Shown here: piece after piece, positions 19,300 to 20,196 of the stretch
Position numbering within the stretch: position 1 is the first letter of the stretch
Layout: each line of letters starts with the position of its first letter
From: Sphacelaria rigidula
Taxonomy: Eukaryota; Phaeophyceae; Sphacelariales
Direction: 5' to 3'
Assembly (NCBI GenBank): GCA_964200075.2
Contig: CAXNAA020000559.1
Coordinates: 1 to 20,196 of the forward strand
DNA length: 20,196 nucleotides
The notes under the pieces: model-generated
Databases searched by the model: none
What the model was told of the DNA's origin: nothing
The model's input: the letters and a program-made list of their open reading frames with translations, nothing else
Translations under genes and position numbers: made by a program

Positions 19300-19562
19300 C
19301 TGCGAAAAGCAACGAGTCAAACGGTGTGATGACCCGCGGATCAGAGAAGAAAACGACGACAAGGTGCGCCGGAATCATTTGGATCAGATTTTGTATGATG
19401 AAATGTCTGACCAAAACACCCGGGTTCTGTAAACCTTCAACAGAGCAGCAGGAAATTAGTTGAGACGTGAACCTCCGGGCCCTTTTAAGCCTCATGTACC
19501 GTCATGCTTTCGAATTCGATCCTCCCACCGAAGGGAGCTTGAGGAGGTCACGTTTGACTAAC

Positions 19563-19659
19563 CTCTTCACCCGTTACTCCGTAGCACACCGTGCAGTCGT
19601 CGATGCCGCTGTATGTCTGACCCTCAAACACCACCTTCGCCAAAGCTTCCCACGCGTAC
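19563..19659 (-). CDS. ABCG-type ABC transporter, penultimate exon
   Basis: After acceptor GTGTTGTTTCCAG the minus strand encodes YAWEALAKVVFEGQTYSG and then IDDCTVCYGVTGEE, ending at donor GTTAGT in phase 0. This resembles the large extracellular loop before the last helix of ABCG proteins, where R-Y-x-F/W-E-A-L-x-x-x-E-F-x-G is followed by cysteines and TGE-x-VL. Joining to the last exon gives TGEE-VLDSL, exactly that motif. The exon begins with one base of a split codon, so at least one more exon lies upstream, right of 19660. No further exon was recognised in the window, implying an upstream intron of over 500 bases. Confidence 0.72.
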
Positions 19660-19821
19660 CTGGAAACAACACACGGCGATATGTGACGACAGTGGTCCCA
19701 CGCCCGAAGGGGGTGTCTGCAGTGGTACTTTACGTATCACTTTACGAAACGAAATGTGGAATCAAAGCTCGGTTATGTTTCACATCATTAGTTCATCAGC
19801 TTCTCCGCACTATGCTATGCA

Positions 19822-19945
19822 GCCGGTTGCCCCGATGGCTCAGTTGGTAACCTCGAATCCTTCCGACGGTTGAGTCGTGACTTTTAATCTCGGTGAAGTT
19901 ACACGGTTCGGGATTTTTCTCACACCATGCCCATGAGGGTGCCCG
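19822..19945 (+). mobile_element. SINE head, diverged copy or different subfamily
   Basis: The segment GCCGGTTGCCCCGATGGCTC onward matches the tRNA-like head of the SINE at 13418-13061 for about 115 bases through CTCACACCATGCCCA. The A box TGGCTCAGTTGG (19836-19847) is intact. The B box is eroded (ACTTTTAATCT where the other copy has GGTTCGAATCT). After the head the sequence departs into GAGGGTGCCCGGG and a (TTTG)n run at 19948-19970, then GAGCTGAACCCCT, which recalls CTGCTGAACCCCT in the other body. It lies in an intron of the ABCG gene, antisense to it. Confidence 0.75.
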
Positions 19946-20196
19946 GGTTTGTTTGTTTGTTTGTTTGTTTTGAGCTGAACCCCTAACATGGTGGCCATAC
20001 TACTCTCCGTGTGTCACATGTCTTTTCCTGTTTTGTCATTTATTATCTCTCTCCCTTTTTCTTTCGGTGTACACTTTTGACAGATCTGGCGTTTGTTGTT
20101 TGTTTGTTTGCGTTTCTTTCTTTCTTTTCTCTCCCCTTCGAACTCGGGGGAGCTACTTCTAACCGGTTTTCGTGGCGTCGCTCTTCTTATTTTTTC
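19946..20196. other. Right-edge region, probably ABCG intron with simple repeats
   Basis: The stretch contains (TTTG)n at 19948-19970, pyrimidine-rich patches, and TTTG/TTTC runs again at about 20095-20130. No exon with acceptor, donor and ABCG-like translation was seen on the minus strand. It may include the rest of the SINE subfamily body, but there is no second copy in the window to compare. Confidence 0.4.

Noticed and set aside
19467-19873. Plus-strand frames of 127 and 86 codons
   Set aside because: They run antisense over the ABCG exon and then into the SINE head, with no protein motif of their own.
1-20196. CRISPR array, bacterial operon or novel defence system
   Set aside because: No regularly spaced direct repeats, no ribosome-binding-site-led gene strings; the window is clearly eukaryotic with introns and retroelements.

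Overview
The window is eukaryotic nuclear DNA from a flagellated protist with long spliceosomal introns and many transposable elements. Evidence: GT-AG introns with matching phases, a multi-exon gene for a sperm-tail PG-rich (SHIPPO/ODF3-type) repeat protein, remnants of LINE and Ty1/copia retrotransposons, a tRNA-derived SINE, and an internal TTAGGG-type telomeric repeat. Roughly even base composition, intron-rich genes and this mix of elements suggest a stramenopile such as a brown alga. That assignment is an inference and cannot be proven from 20 kb.

Layout. Positions 110-1,520 (+) hold a decayed LINE reverse transcriptase broken by stops and frameshifts. Positions 1,525-3,945 are non-coding: a long pyrimidine-rich tract, a short SINE tail fragment and a GC-rich patch with an unassigned reading frame. 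The main gene runs 3,946-16,211 (+). At least four exons (3,946-4,132; 11,082-11,201; 13,831-14,115; 14,737-16,211) join in frame to give a 688-residue protein with PGPGxY and FG motifs, probably an axonemal or microtubule-associated protein. Its first intron is about 6.9 kb. It contains a SINE with a recognisable target-site duplication and a dead copia element on the opposite strand (gag, zinc knuckle, protease remnant, integrase, partial reverse transcriptase), followed by about 2.6 kb with nothing recognisable. Intron 2 contains the telomere-like array, a TG-rich microsatellite and a full-length SINE. Positions 16,212-19,161 are intergenic with simple repeats. The last two exons of an ABCG-type ABC transporter lie at 19,162-19,659 on the minus strand, converging on the PG-repeat gene. 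Another SINE head lies in its upstream intron, and the rest of the transporter is outside the window.

The two genes are convergent neighbours with no visible functional link. The PG-repeat protein is likely flagellar or cytoskeletal and the transporter is a membrane pump. I see no operon, CRISPR array, free-standing tRNA or rRNA gene, or viral genome. The most informative observations are the SINE family with its head, tail and target-site evidence, the alternative splice choice after exon 2, and the mosaic telomere-like array inside an intron.
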